A DNA stretch of 64,000 nt from an uncultured Pelagibacteraceae bacterium. GTDB lineage: Bacteria > Pseudomonadota > Alphaproteobacteria > Pelagibacterales > Pelagibacteraceae. A program made the translations under genes and the position numbers. The stretch covers positions 62,001 to 126,000 of the forward strand of contig CACJEG010000004.1 in NCBI GenBank assembly GCA_902592375.1, given 5' to 3'. The notes under the pieces were generated by a model, which saw only the letters and a program-made list of their open reading frames with translations, was not told the DNA's origin and ran no database searches. This document shows positions 18,836-28,425 of this stretch, one piece after another. Position 1 is the first letter of the stretch. The number at the start of each line of letters is the position of its first letter.

Positions 18836-19304
18836 AACTTAAATAAGTTCTTGTGGTTAAATATATTATTAATATTGATATTATAATATTGTAGCTTGTA
18901 AGCGATAATCCTAAAATTTTAAATGTAACATCTTTGCAGCTTACATTCTTTTCTTGCAACTGTCTTAATATGTCTTCTTTTGATAGTAAATTGGAGCCAT
19001 TTTTTAAATCGCAAACCAATGATTCTTCAATAAAACCTTGCTCAATACCTAAATGATATAAAGATAAAATAGTAGCAGCTAAAAAAATTAAAATTAGAGA
19101 AAGAATGAAATATTTTTGAAGATAAACAAATTTATAATTTAGGACAATAATTATTAATGCTAAGAGGTATGGAATTCTTTCTAATATACACAAGTTACAG
19201 GGTTGATGACCTAAAACATATTCAATAAAAAAAGCTGAAGATAAAGCAATAATACTAATTAAAAAAATTAATTTTAATATAATTGTTTTGTTAATCTCAA
19301 CCAT
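18819..19304 (-). CDS. dsbB: Disulfide bond formation protein DsbB family
   Basis: Four-TM protein, GHQPCNLCILERIPYL, further paired cysteines (VCDLK...VSCKDV). Confidence 0.85.
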   Translation of the reverse strand: MVEINKTIILKLIFLISIIALSSAFFIEYVLGHQPCNLCILERIPYLLALIIIVLNYKFVYLQKYFILSLILIFLAATILSLYHLGIEQGFIEESLVCDLKNGSNLLSKEDILRQLQEKNVSCKDVTFKILGLSLTSYNIIISILIIYLTTRTYLSYDNNK

Positions 19305-19902
19305 TAAATTTAAAAAATAAATAAATAATAATAAATATTATAACTATAATAATTCCAATTATGGTGAACCATTTTGATCCATGTTTTTCCATATAGTCTG
19401 TAAATAATTCTCCAAATCTATAAGATAAATAGGCAACTATAAAAAATCTCAGGCTTCTTGAAATTAAACTAACAATTATAAAAATAGGAAGATTAAAAGC
19501 AATTAAACCACTTGAAATCGTAAAGGCTTTATAGGGCAATGGAGTAAAGCCCGCTAAAAAAAGAATACTCAGCCATGCGAGGAATCCGCTCCCTTGAGAC
19601 ATGCTTAATTTTATATTTTCAACTTTATCTTGATAACCATAAAATTCGATTACATACATTGCTAAATCAAAAAATAAATAACCTATCAAATATCCAAAGA
19701 TTCCTCCAAGAACTGAAAATATTGATGCTATTAAAAATATTTTCAGATATTCCTTTTTTTTAGCAATAACCATTGGGATTATCATTGCATCTGGAGGTAT
19801 AGGAAAAAAAGAACTTTCTATAAAAGATACAAGTCCTAAATAGAAATTTGAACTTTTATGTGCGGCTAATTCTAAACATTTTTTGTAAAGTGTTTGAAAC
19901 AT
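19297..19902 (-). CDS. DedA/YqaA-like (SNARE-associated) membrane protein
   Basis: FIESSFFPIPPDAMIIPMVIAKKKEY; GFTPLPYKAFTISSGL; multiple TM segments. Confidence 0.85.
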   Translation of the reverse strand: MFQTLYKKCLELAAHKSSNFYLGLVSFIESSFFPIPPDAMIIPMVIAKKKEYLKIFLIASIFSVLGGIFGYLIGYLFFDLAMYVIEFYGYQDKVENIKLSMSQGSGFLAWLSILFLAGFTPLPYKAFTISSGLIAFNLPIFIIVSLISRSLRFFIVAYLSYRFGELFTDYMEKHGSKWFTIIGIIIVIIFIIIYLFFKFNG

Positions 19903-19964
19903 TTTTTGGTTTTAATATAAATTTAGTTCTTATACTATTTAAATATAATTTTATTGAACATCTA

Positions 19965-20049
19965 GGGCGAATGGCGGAACTGGTAGACGCGCACGACTCA
20001 AAATCGTGTTTCGAAAGAAGTGAGAGTTCGATTCTCTCTTCGCCCACCA
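19965..20049 (+). tRNA. tRNA-Leu(CAA)
   Basis: Cloverleaf: GGGCGAA/TTCGCCC acceptor, CACGA-CTCAAAA-TCGTG anticodon arm, long variable arm, GTTCGATTC T-loop, encoded CCA. Confidence 0.95.
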
Positions 20050-20056
20050 AGTAACT

Positions 20057-21787
20057 ATGAATTTAAATAATTTAAATAATTTGATCGAATTATTTGTCAA
20101 TCAAGCAAATAAACAAAATAAAAAAGATATTTTTTTAGAATGGCTAAACCCAAGCAACAAAAAAACATATACATGGGAACAAACTGAAAAGAATATTTTA
20201 AAATTATCAAAAGTTATTAAAGAAAATATAAATGAAGGTGATAGATGCCTTTTAGTTTCGGAGAATAGACCAGAGTGGTTTGTTTCTGATTTAGCAATTA
20301 TGGTAGCTGGTGGAATTACAGTTCCAGCATACACAACTTATACAGAAGATGATTATAAGTACTTGATAGAAGATTGTGAGCCTAGCTTAGTTGTTGTTTC
20401 TAATAATGAAATGTTAAAAAAACTAAATAATTCAATTAACGAAAAAGACTTTATCAAAAAAGTTATTACCTTGGATGAAAAAACCAAGGTAACAAATAAT
20501 TTGAATATAATTAACAAAGAAAAATATTTAGATTTTAATTTAATTATAAATAATAATTTATTTGCAGAAGATAAAATTGAAAATAATAAATTAAAAAGAA
20601 ATTCTCCAGCATGTATCATTTATACTTCCGGAACTGGAGGTAATCCAAAAGGAGTAATTTTAAGTCATGGTGGAATTTTAAATAATCTCGTAGGAGCATG
20701 TGAAATTATGAAACCGTTGTTTAACTCAAGACCAGTATTTTTAACTTGGCTTCCTCTTTCACACTCTTATGAGCATTGTGTCCAATTTGCACAGATAGCT
20801 GTAGGAGCAAAAGTATTCTATGCAGAAAAAATAGAAAAACTTTTAGAAAATATTTCTGAGGCAAAACCCACTATTATGACAGCAGTTCCAAGGTTCTACC
20901 AAAATCTTTATAACAAAATAAACATGAATTTAAAAAAGCAGACAGGTTTTAAAGCAAAATTGATTGAAGCAACTCTTCGTTTGGGAAGAAAAAAATTATT
21001 AAATCTAAAAATGACATTTTCTGAAAAATTAATCAATTTTATAGTTGATAAATTAGTTAGAAAAAAAATAAAAAAACAGTTTGGTGGAAATTTGAAAGCT
21101 TTCGTTTCAGGGGGTGGGGCTCTAGACAAAGAAATAGGAGAATTTTTGAATTCTGTGGGACTGCCTACTCTTCAGGGTTATGGTTTAACAGAAACATCAC
21201 CAGTAGTAAGTTGCAATCCAATACATAAAATTAAAGTGGAAACTGTAGGACCTCCATTTAAAGGAAATGAAGTTAAAATTGCTGAAGATGGAGAAATTTT
21301 AGTTAAAGGCGAAAATGTAATGCTAGGATATTGGAACAAAAAAGAAGAAACTGAAAAAGTAATTATAAATGGATGGTTACATACAGGTGATATTGGAGAA
21401 ATAGATCCAAATGATGGTTATTTAAAAATTACTGATAGAAAAAAAGATATCATAGTAAGTGCTGGCGGAGATAACATTTCACCTGCTAAAATTGAAAATA
21501 TGATTACGAATGAACCAGAGATAAATCAATGTATGGTTTATGGTGATAAAAAAAATTACTTAGTTGCTTTAATTGTTCCTAATAAAGATTTTTTAAATGA
21601 AAAAGAAAAAATAAATAAAGTAATTGAAAAAATAAATAAAAAATTAACTTTATTAGAAAAGATAAAAAAAATTCAATTAATAGATGAAAATTTTTCTATT
21701 GAAAATGGTTTAATGACACCAACAATGAAAGTAAAAAGAAAAAAAGTTACAGAAAAATATAAAAATCAGCTAGAAAACCTTTATTAA
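20057..21787 (+). CDS. AMP-binding long-chain acyl-CoA synthetase
   Basis: IIYTSGTGGNPKGVILSHGG, GYGLTETSPVVS, GWLHTGDIGEID, DRKKDIIVSAGGDNISP. Confidence 0.92.
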   Translation: MNLNNLNNLIELFVNQANKQNKKDIFLEWLNPSNKKTYTWEQTEKNILKLSKVIKENINEGDRCLLVSENRPEWFVSDLAIMVAGGITVPAYTTYTEDDYKYLIEDCEPSLVVVSNNEMLKKLNNSINEKDFIKKVITLDEKTKVTNNLNIINKEKYLDFNLIINNNLFAEDKIENNKLKRNSPACIIYTSGTGGNPKGVILSHGGILNNLVGACEIMKPLFNSRPVFLTWLPLSHSYEHCVQFAQIAVGAKVFYAEKIEKLLENISEAKPTIMTAVPRFYQNLYNKINMNLKKQTGFKAKLIEATLRLGRKKLLNLKMTFSEKLINFIVDKLVRKKIKKQFGGNLKAFVSGGGALDKEIGEFLNSVGLPTLQGYGLTETSPVVSCNPIHKIKVETVGPPFKGNEVKIAEDGEILVKGENVMLGYWNKKEETEKVIINGWLHTGDIGEIDPNDGYLKITDRKKDIIVSAGGDNISPAKIENMITNEPEINQCMVYGDKKNYLVALIVPNKDFLNEKEKINKVIEKINKKLTLLEKIKKIQLIDENFSIENGLMTPTMKVKRKKVTEKYKNQLENLY

Positions 21788-21945
21788 AATATTTAATTTA
21801 AGTTGTTTATTAACCGCATAAACATTAACTAAATTAATAAAAAAAAGTTTTATAAAAATAAAAAGTAAAAAAAATTTTTATAAAATTTAACTTTTAATTA
21901 AAGAATTGACATAACTTATAGAAAAAAATAAAAATATGTTAACAG

Positions 21946-21962
21946 CGAATCAATTTGATTCG
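21946..21962. promoter_or_regulatory. 17-bp palindrome CGAATCAA-T-TTGATTCG
   Basis: Perfect inverted repeat around one central base, upstream of the lysine-rich small ORF; contains two GANTC sites. Confidence 0.6.
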
Positions 21963-21986
21963 TTTAACTAAAAAAGGGAGCTAAAG

Positions 21987-22079
21987 ATGCCTAAGAAAAG
22001 AAAAAAAGCGGCAAAGAAAACTAAGAAAAAAGCTAAGAAAAAAGCTAAGAAAAAAGCTAAGAAAAGAAGAAGAAAATAG
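21987..22079 (+). CDS. 30-aa lysine-rich basic protein, absent from ORF track
   Basis: MPKKRKKAAKKTKKKAKKKAKKKAKKKAKKRRRK*; AGGGAG SD upstream, TTGACA further upstream, intrinsic terminator downstream. Confidence 0.75.
   Translation: MPKKRKKAAKKTKKKAKKKAKKKAKKRRRK
22021..22065 (+). repeat. 12-bp tandem repeat CTAAGAAAAAAG
   Basis: Three perfect units plus a partial unit, in frame (encodes AKKK). Confidence 0.9.
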
Positions 22080-22096
22080 TAGCTTAGTATTCTTTA

Positions 22097-22144
22097 CAAA
22101 AAACGCTTCTCATTACAGTAGTGTGTGAGAGGCGTTTTTTTTTA
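22097..22144 (+). terminator. Intrinsic terminator, possibly bidirectional
   Basis: AAAAAACGCTTCTCA...TGAGAGGCGTTTTTTTTT stem with A-tract 5' and T-tract 3', between convergent genes. Confidence 0.85.
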
Positions 22145-23038
22145 CTCGTCAATTGGTTCGTCGTTATCAGAAATTGGCTCGTCTACAGGTAGTTCACTAG
22201 TTGGCGTTTTTGTAGGTGCCGCTGGTTGAGGCTGCCCACCTAAGTTTCTTTTTAGTGCTTTATCCAATTTTTTTTGAGTATCTTCTAATGATACATTCAA
22301 AACAATCTGAAATTCAGACAAAATTCTTTCATAAGCTTTTTCAAATAATTGTCTTTCACTATAAGACTGGTCAACCATAAGGTCATCACCCTTGTTTAAA
22401 TCTCTGACTACCTCAGCTAATTCATATATTTTTCCAGAAGATATTTTTGCTTCATATTCTTGCGCTCTTCTACTCCACATTGATCTTTTAATTTTAGGTT
22501 TACTTTTTAAAATTGAAATACACTTGTTAACTTGATTAATAGTTGCTAACGGCCTTAAGTGAGACTGCTTGTTTACAGGGACCATTCCGTTAGCTTTGTC
22601 TTTTTCAAATTTAATAACATATGTTTCAACATCAATTCCACCAATATTGATCTTTTTAAATTCAGTAATTTGCCCTACCCCATGCTTTGGATAAACAACA
22701 TAATCTTTAATTTTGTATTGTCTTTTTTCGGTTTCTTGTTTTTTAACTTTTTTTATTTCAGGTTTAACTTCATTTGTTTTTGAAATCCTTAAATTATCTA
22801 CTTTTGGTTCAGCTGTCGTTTCTGTAATTTTAACAGCTTTTTTGGTTTTAGTTAATTTAGGTGTAACTTTTTTAACAACTTTTTTGATTTTTTTTGAAAT
22901 TATTTTTTTAGCTTTTTTAGCTTTTTTAGCTTTTTTAGTTTTTACAACTTTCTTTTTAGAAACTTTTTTTTTCACTTTTTTGTCTGTTTTACCTTTAAAG
23001 ATTTTCTTTAAAATATTTTTCGTACTTATTTTGCTCAT
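22142..23038 (-). CDS. carD: CarD-family transcriptional regulator with long lysine-rich N-terminus
   Basis: CarD core [50 protein letters not shown] after roughly 100 aa of K-rich sequence. Start at MSKISTKN (23038) or MKKKIHQR (23080). Confidence 0.85.
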   Translation of the reverse strand: MSKISTKNILKKIFKGKTDKKVKKKVSKKKVVKTKKAKKAKKAKKIISKKIKKVVKKVTPKLTKTKKAVKITETTAEPKVDNLRISKTNEVKPEIKKVKKQETEKRQYKIKDYVVYPKHGVGQITEFKKINIGGIDVETYVIKFEKDKANGMVPVNKQSHLRPLATINQVNKCISILKSKPKIKRSMWSRRAQEYEAKISSGKIYELAEVVRDLNKGDDLMVDQSYSERQLFEKAYERILSEFQIVLNVSLEDTQKKLDKALKRNLGGQPQPAAPTKTPTSELPVDEPISDNDEPIDE

Positions 23039-23321
23039 TTTTAAATTTCTCATGATCCGCTGGTGGATCTTTTTTTTCACTTATGTTAGGCCAGATTTCA
23101 GAATATTTTTTATTGATCTCTAACCATTTTTCACTTCCAGGTTCAGTGTCTGCTTTTATGGCATCGACAGGACATTCTGGCTCGCAAACGCCACAATCTA
23201 TACACTCATCGGGTTTAATTACAAGCATATTTTTACCTTCGTAAAAGCAATCAACTGGGCAGACATCAACACAGTCTGTTAGCTTGCACTTAATACAATT
23301 GTCGTTAACGATATATGTCAT
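22995..23321 (-). CDS. fdxA: 7Fe-type ferredoxin
   Basis: [29 protein letters not shown]...[16 protein letters not shown]. Confidence 0.95.
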   Translation of the reverse strand: MTYIVNDNCIKCKLTDCVDVCPVDCFYEGKNMLVIKPDECIDCGVCEPECPVDAIKADTEPGSEKWLEINKKYSEIWPNISEKKDPPADHEKFKNEQNKYEKYFKENL

Positions 23322-23728
23322 TCTAAATTTTGTTTAATTTTTTCTTTAATATCGCCCATTGTTTTATTGTCAATGTAAAGTAAACCCGCAAGTCGTCTCA
23401 TTAAATTAGTTTCATATATATCAGCATCTTTATTTGAATAGATTATGGACCACAAAGCTTCAATAATTTTAATTTTATCTTGCTTGGGTAATCCCTTTAC
23501 TTCTCGAGTAAAATCTAAAATTTGATTTGAGCTTTCTTCAATTATTTTTGCTTCTTCAATTGTTTTAGAAACATTTTCATTTTCTATACCTAGCTCATTA
23601 AGTGTTCTTTTAATAATTTCTTCCTCTTTATCTGTATAGTTCTCATCTATTTTTGCAGCATGAATTAATAAAGCACAAACTTTTGTGAGAAAATTATTAT
23701 TTTTTGGTTCTTCTTTTTTAAAAAACAT
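23318..23728 (-). CDS. TerB-like domain protein
   Basis: [62 protein letters not shown]. Confidence 0.75.
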   Translation of the reverse strand: MFFKKEEPKNNNFLTKVCALLIHAAKIDENYTDKEEEIIKRTLNELGIENENVSKTIEEAKIIEESSNQILDFTREVKGLPKQDKIKIIEALWSIIYSNKDADIYETNLMRRLAGLLYIDNKTMGDIKEKIKQNLE

Positions 23729-23729
23729 T

Positions 23730-26210
23730 TTAATTTAAATTTAAATCCTTTAATATTTTAAATGGATTTTCGTTTGAGATCTTTTTTGTTGTAATTTTTT
23801 TAAATTTCTTATTAGGACTATATTTAAAAAATGTTTCATTTTCTTTTTCAAATATTTTATAATTCATTTTTTGAAGTAATTTTTTGAAATTATCTTTACT
23901 ACATCCTAAAAGATTTAACATTTCTGGAACTAATTTTATTTCAGAATTTTCCTTTGAACTAGAATTTATTATTAATACAAATAATCTTTCCAAAATATCA
24001 ATTCTTACAAAAAAATTATCAAATCTTTCAAATCCACACAAAAGCATGAAGTTTTTATTTTTTATTTCTTTATCGTCTAAAAAATTCAAACCAAAGGTAG
24101 GTGGTTTTAAATTATGAAATTTTTGATAAAAATTTTTCCACAATAATGTTCGCAAAGATACAGCTTCTGGTTTAATTAATTGATAAAGGAAAACATGATA
24201 TCTGCCAAACTTTACTCCTAAGTCTCTAAGAATTTTTCTTTCATTTTGTTCTAAGTTTTTTAGGTATTCAGAAACTTGATCTCGCTTTAATACTCCATTA
24301 TTTTCATATAGTTGGTATGCCAGTGCTTTAATTGATGAATTATTTTCTTTTATATTTTTTAAATCAATTAAACTTTTAAGAACGTTATTTATTTTTGAAT
24401 GTATCCACTTATTAACATAGTCATTTAATTTCTGTTTAGTGTTTTGTTCAATGATATCATCAACGATTAAATCAAAATTAGGATTTAAATAATCATTACC
24501 CGTTGTTAATTTGGCAATTGGGAAATCATTCCAGTAAATTTTAAAATCTTCATTTAAATTAATTAATCCTGTATCAATTATTGATTGAACGCGTTTTTCT
24601 AATTCCGGACCAATAGTTTGTCTTGCAGCTTTTTTTAAAGATTTAATATCAGTTTCCAAAGCACCTTTTTTTAAATCTAGTTCTAATTTTAGCCCTTTTA
24701 TCTTTCCGATGAATTGATCGTCAATTACAACATCATTGTTTTGTAAAATTTCAGTTTTAAATTCCATATCTTGTTTTAAACCTCTAGCGAGCACACTTGC
24801 TCTTTTGTCAATAAAAGTTTTAGTAAGTTCTTCATGTAATCTGTCTGAAAGTCTATCTTCTAAGTGTTTCGTTTTTTCAATCCAATAACTTTGATTTTCT
24901 ACCCAATTATTTTTATTCGAAACATATGACCAAGTTCTGACATTTGCAATTCTATTTGATAAAGAATCTACATTTCCATCTAATTTATCTAGTTTCATGA
25001 GCTGTAATCTCATATAATCTTCAGAAATTAGTCCTTTTTTGCTAGTTAAAAATTTAAATACATTTCCTATAACCTCAAAATGATTTCCATAAGTTTTTTT
25101 TACAAAATCAGGTATTTGGCAACATTCCCACAAGAGCATTAAAGTTTTCTTATCAAATTCTTTATTTAAAATTTTTTGATCTTTTAAAAAATATTTAAGT
25201 GCTTTTTCATCCTCACATTCATGAATTTTTCTTAGCCATTCCACCTGAGGTTTTTCCTCTAAACTTTTAATTAAACTTATTGGGTTATTGAAATTAAGAT
25301 TTGAATTTCTCCAAAACAAAGTTCTTATTTCTTCAAATTTATGATTTTCTAATAATTCTACCTCCTCTGGAGATATTTCTTTACAATCACCAGTAATACC
25401 AAAACTTCCATCGTTAAGGTACCTGCCAGCTCTACCGGCTATTTGACCTATTTCAGATAAATTTAATCTTCTTAATTTTTTTCCATCAAATTTCTTAACA
25501 TTTGAAAAATAAACGAAATCTAAATCCATGTTTATTCCCATCCCAATTGCATCTGTTGCAACTAGGAAATCAACATCCCCAGATTGATATAATTCAACTT
25601 GAGCATTTCTTGTTTTTGGACTCAGTGATCCCATTACAATAGCGGCACCACCCTTTTGTCTTCTTATTAATTCAGCAATGGCATAAACTTCCTCTGCTGA
25701 AAACGCAATGATTGCTGTTTTTCTATCAATTCTTGATACTTTTTTATGACCAGCGTATGTAAGTTTAGATAATCTTTCTCTATTTATAAATTCAATATCT
25801 CCATCTAATTTTGAAATAATATTTTTAATGGTACTTGAGCCCATTAGCATTGTAAGTTTTTCCCCCCTCATATTTAAAAGTCTATCAGTAAAAATATGAC
25901 CTCTTTCATGATCAGAGCACATTTGAATCTCGTCTACGCCAACAAACTCAAGATGTTTGTCAATTGGCATAGACTCCACTGTGCATAAAAAATATTTTGC
26001 ATTAGATGGGATTATTTTTTCTTCTCCGGTTATAAGTGCAACTTTATCTAAACTTATTTTCTTGATTACTTTGTCATATACTTCTCTTGCAAGTAATCTA
26101 AGTGGAAATCCAATCATGCCACTCTCAAAAGAAAGCATGGTTTCGATAGCAAGATAGGTTTTGCCTGTATTTGTAGGACCGAGAACAGCTGTAATTTTAT
26201 TTTTAGTCAT
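23730..26210 (-). CDS. Suv3-like superfamily 2 RNA helicase
   Basis: VLGPTNTGKTYLAIETML (motif I), DEIQM, GSSTIK, DAIGMGINMDLDFVYF, GQIAGRAGRY. Confidence 0.9.
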   Translation of the reverse strand: MTKNKITAVLGPTNTGKTYLAIETMLSFESGMIGFPLRLLAREVYDKVIKKISLDKVALITGEEKIIPSNAKYFLCTVESMPIDKHLEFVGVDEIQMCSDHERGHIFTDRLLNMRGEKLTMLMGSSTIKNIISKLDGDIEFINRERLSKLTYAGHKKVSRIDRKTAIIAFSAEEVYAIAELIRRQKGGAAIVMGSLSPKTRNAQVELYQSGDVDFLVATDAIGMGINMDLDFVYFSNVKKFDGKKLRRLNLSEIGQIAGRAGRYLNDGSFGITGDCKEISPEEVELLENHKFEEIRTLFWRNSNLNFNNPISLIKSLEEKPQVEWLRKIHECEDEKALKYFLKDQKILNKEFDKKTLMLLWECCQIPDFVKKTYGNHFEVIGNVFKFLTSKKGLISEDYMRLQLMKLDKLDGNVDSLSNRIANVRTWSYVSNKNNWVENQSYWIEKTKHLEDRLSDRLHEELTKTFIDKRASVLARGLKQDMEFKTEILQNNDVVIDDQFIGKIKGLKLELDLKKGALETDIKSLKKAARQTIGPELEKRVQSIIDTGLINLNEDFKIYWNDFPIAKLTTGNDYLNPNFDLIVDDIIEQNTKQKLNDYVNKWIHSKINNVLKSLIDLKNIKENNSSIKALAYQLYENNGVLKRDQVSEYLKNLEQNERKILRDLGVKFGRYHVFLYQLIKPEAVSLRTLLWKNFYQKFHNLKPPTFGLNFLDDKEIKNKNFMLLCGFERFDNFFVRIDILERLFVLIINSSSKENSEIKLVPEMLNLLGCSKDNFKKLLQKMNYKIFEKENETFFKYSPNKKFKKITTKKISNENPFKILKDLNLN

Positions 26211-26383
26211 TTCTATCTTTTGTGCTTCTTTTTTTTTACCTACCAGATATTGTTACTGCTAAAGAACAAAAATAGACTAAAACATGACCGAATCGGAGGG
26301 TAAAAAGTTCTCATTTTCTTTTAAATGTTAGTGAGATTATCATAAATAAGATTAATTCTATAACAGTAATTTAATTTAATAAA

Positions 26384-28345
26384 ATGAGTAAAAAACTTTG
26401 GCAACCTTCTCTAATTGTAAAAAAAAATTCAAATTTATTTGCTTTTGAAAATTACATTTCAAAAAAATTAAAAATAAAATTTAATAGAAATTATAAAAAA
26501 TTATTAAATTGGAGTATTAAAAATTCACCTGAGTTTTGGAGTAGATTTTGGGATTTTAGTAAAATAAAGGGATTTAAAAGTAATAAAAATTTCAGAAAAT
26601 CAAAGACTTTTTATAAAAATTTATTTTTACCAGGTAGCAGACTAAATTTTGGTGAAAATTTATTATCTAAAAACAACAATGAAAAAGCAGTAACCTTTAT
26701 TAGTGAAAATGGATTTAGAGAAGAAAGATCATGGAGACAATTAAATTTAAATACGAGTAAAATTTCAAAGTTTCTAAAAAAAATAAATATTAAAAAAGGA
26801 GATAGAGTAGCAGCCTATATGCCAAATACTATTGAAACTGTTGAAGCATTCATTGCTACAACTTCCCTGGGGTGTATTTGGTCTTCTTGTAGTCCTGATT
26901 TTGGATCTAAAGGTGTTATAGAAAGATTTTCTCAAATTAATCCAAAAGTTTTATTTATCACTGATCAGTATTTTTATAATGGAAAAAAAATAGATGTTTT
27001 AAAAAGACTTCCAGAGATTTTAAAATTAATCCCATCAATTAAAAGTGTTATAATTAGTAACTATCCTGGAAAAAAGTTTATTAAAAATAAATATAAATTT
27101 AATAAAATTAATTTATTTAAATGGAATGAATTAATGCAAACTAATGCTGAAAAAATTGATTTCAAAAGATTTGATTTTGAGACAGAATTAGCAATACTAT
27201 ATTCAAGTGGTACTACTGGAAAACCTAAATGCATTTGTCATCGATCTGGTGGTGTTTTAATCCAGCATATGAAGGAACATCAATTACATTGTAATATTAA
27301 AGAAAATGATAATGTTTTTTATTTTACCACATGTGGATGGATGATGTGGAATTGGTTAGTTAGTTCATTAGCTTCGAAGGCATCTATTGTTCTTTTTGAT
27401 GGATCCCCAATGTTTAAATCATCCGATTTGCTTTTGAAAATAGCACAAAGAGAAAAAATAACTTTATTTGGAATAAGTGCGAAGTATGTAGATGCTTTAA
27501 GAAAATTTAAACCAAAATTAAAATATAAATTCAAACTAAATAAACTAAGAACAATTTGTTCAACGGGCTCACCTCTTTCAGAAGAAAGTTTTAAATATGT
27601 TTATAAGCATATTAAAAAAAATGTGCACTTGTCATCTATTTCTGGTGGTACCGATATTGTTTCGTGCTTCGTATTAGGAAATTTATATCAGCCAGTGAAC
27701 ATAGGAGAAATACAAAACAATGGTTTGGCCTTAGATGTAGATGTTTTAAGTGATAAAGGGCAGTCTTTAAAAAATAGTAAAGGAGAACTTGTCTGTAAAA
27801 ATCCTTTTCCATCAATGCCTTTAAAGTTTTGGAATGATAAAAATGATATTAAATTTAAGGGTGCTTATTTCAATAGATTTAAAAATATATGGCACCATGG
27901 AGATTACGCTGAGATAAAAAATAGTGGCGGTTATATAATTCATGGAAGATCAGATACCACTTTAAATCCAGGAGGTGTAAGACTTGGAACAGCGGAGATA
28001 TATTCAGAAGTTGAAAAGTTTAAAGAAATAAAAGAATCTATTGTTGTAGGACAATCATGGGATAATGATGTTAGAATAGTTTTATTTATTGTAATGAGCA
28101 AAAATTATTCATTAACAGAAGAATTAATTAACAAAATTAAATTACAAATAAAAAAAAATGCATCTCCTAGACATGTTCCAAGAAAAATTATTGTTGTAAA
28201 AGATATACCTCGAACAAAAAGTGGCAAAATAGTTGAACTTGCAGTTAAAAGTAAGATAGAAGGAAGTAAAATTAAAAACATCGAAGCCTTAGCAAATCCT
28301 GAAGCTCTTGAACAATATAGTAATTTAAAAGAATTAAGTTTCTAA
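26384..28345 (+). CDS. Acetoacetyl-CoA synthetase
   Basis: AMP-binding enzyme with acetoacetate-CoA ligase N-terminus (FWSRFWDFSKIKGF, PGSRLNFGENLL), ILYSSGTTGKPKCICH, SGGTDIVSCF, PRTKSGKIVE. Confidence 0.88.
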   Translation: MSKKLWQPSLIVKKNSNLFAFENYISKKLKIKFNRNYKKLLNWSIKNSPEFWSRFWDFSKIKGFKSNKNFRKSKTFYKNLFLPGSRLNFGENLLSKNNNEKAVTFISENGFREERSWRQLNLNTSKISKFLKKINIKKGDRVAAYMPNTIETVEAFIATTSLGCIWSSCSPDFGSKGVIERFSQINPKVLFITDQYFYNGKKIDVLKRLPEILKLIPSIKSVIISNYPGKKFIKNKYKFNKINLFKWNELMQTNAEKIDFKRFDFETELAILYSSGTTGKPKCICHRSGGVLIQHMKEHQLHCNIKENDNVFYFTTCGWMMWNWLVSSLASKASIVLFDGSPMFKSSDLLLKIAQREKITLFGISAKYVDALRKFKPKLKYKFKLNKLRTICSTGSPLSEESFKYVYKHIKKNVHLSSISGGTDIVSCFVLGNLYQPVNIGEIQNNGLALDVDVLSDKGQSLKNSKGELVCKNPFPSMPLKFWNDKNDIKFKGAYFNRFKNIWHHGDYAEIKNSGGYIIHGRSDTTLNPGGVRLGTAEIYSEVEKFKEIKESIVVGQSWDNDVRIVLFIVMSKNYSLTEELINKIKLQIKKNASPRHVPRKIIVVKDIPRTKSGKIVELAVKSKIEGSKIKNIEALANPEALEQYSNLKELSF

Positions 28346-28425
28346 ATATAAACTATTAGAATTCGATATTCTTAGATGATATGCTTGAACAATTATTAAT
28401 AAAAATATGAAATAGAAGGAGATTT

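Noticed and set aside
21848-21885. Inverted repeat TTTTATAAAAA...TTTTTATAAAA upstream of the polycation gene
   Set aside because: Pure A/T arms in a very AT-rich spacer; likely to occur by chance and energetically weak.
22713-23123. Forward ORF of 136 aa, Phe/Leu-rich (22713..23123)
   Set aside because: It is the antisense of the carD lysine repeats (AAA read as TTT/Phe), so the apparent membrane protein is an artefact.
26286-26333. 15-codon ORF (MTESEGKKFSFSFKC) upstream of acetoacetyl-CoA synthetase
   Set aside because: Too short, no SD or conservation evidence available from a single sequence.
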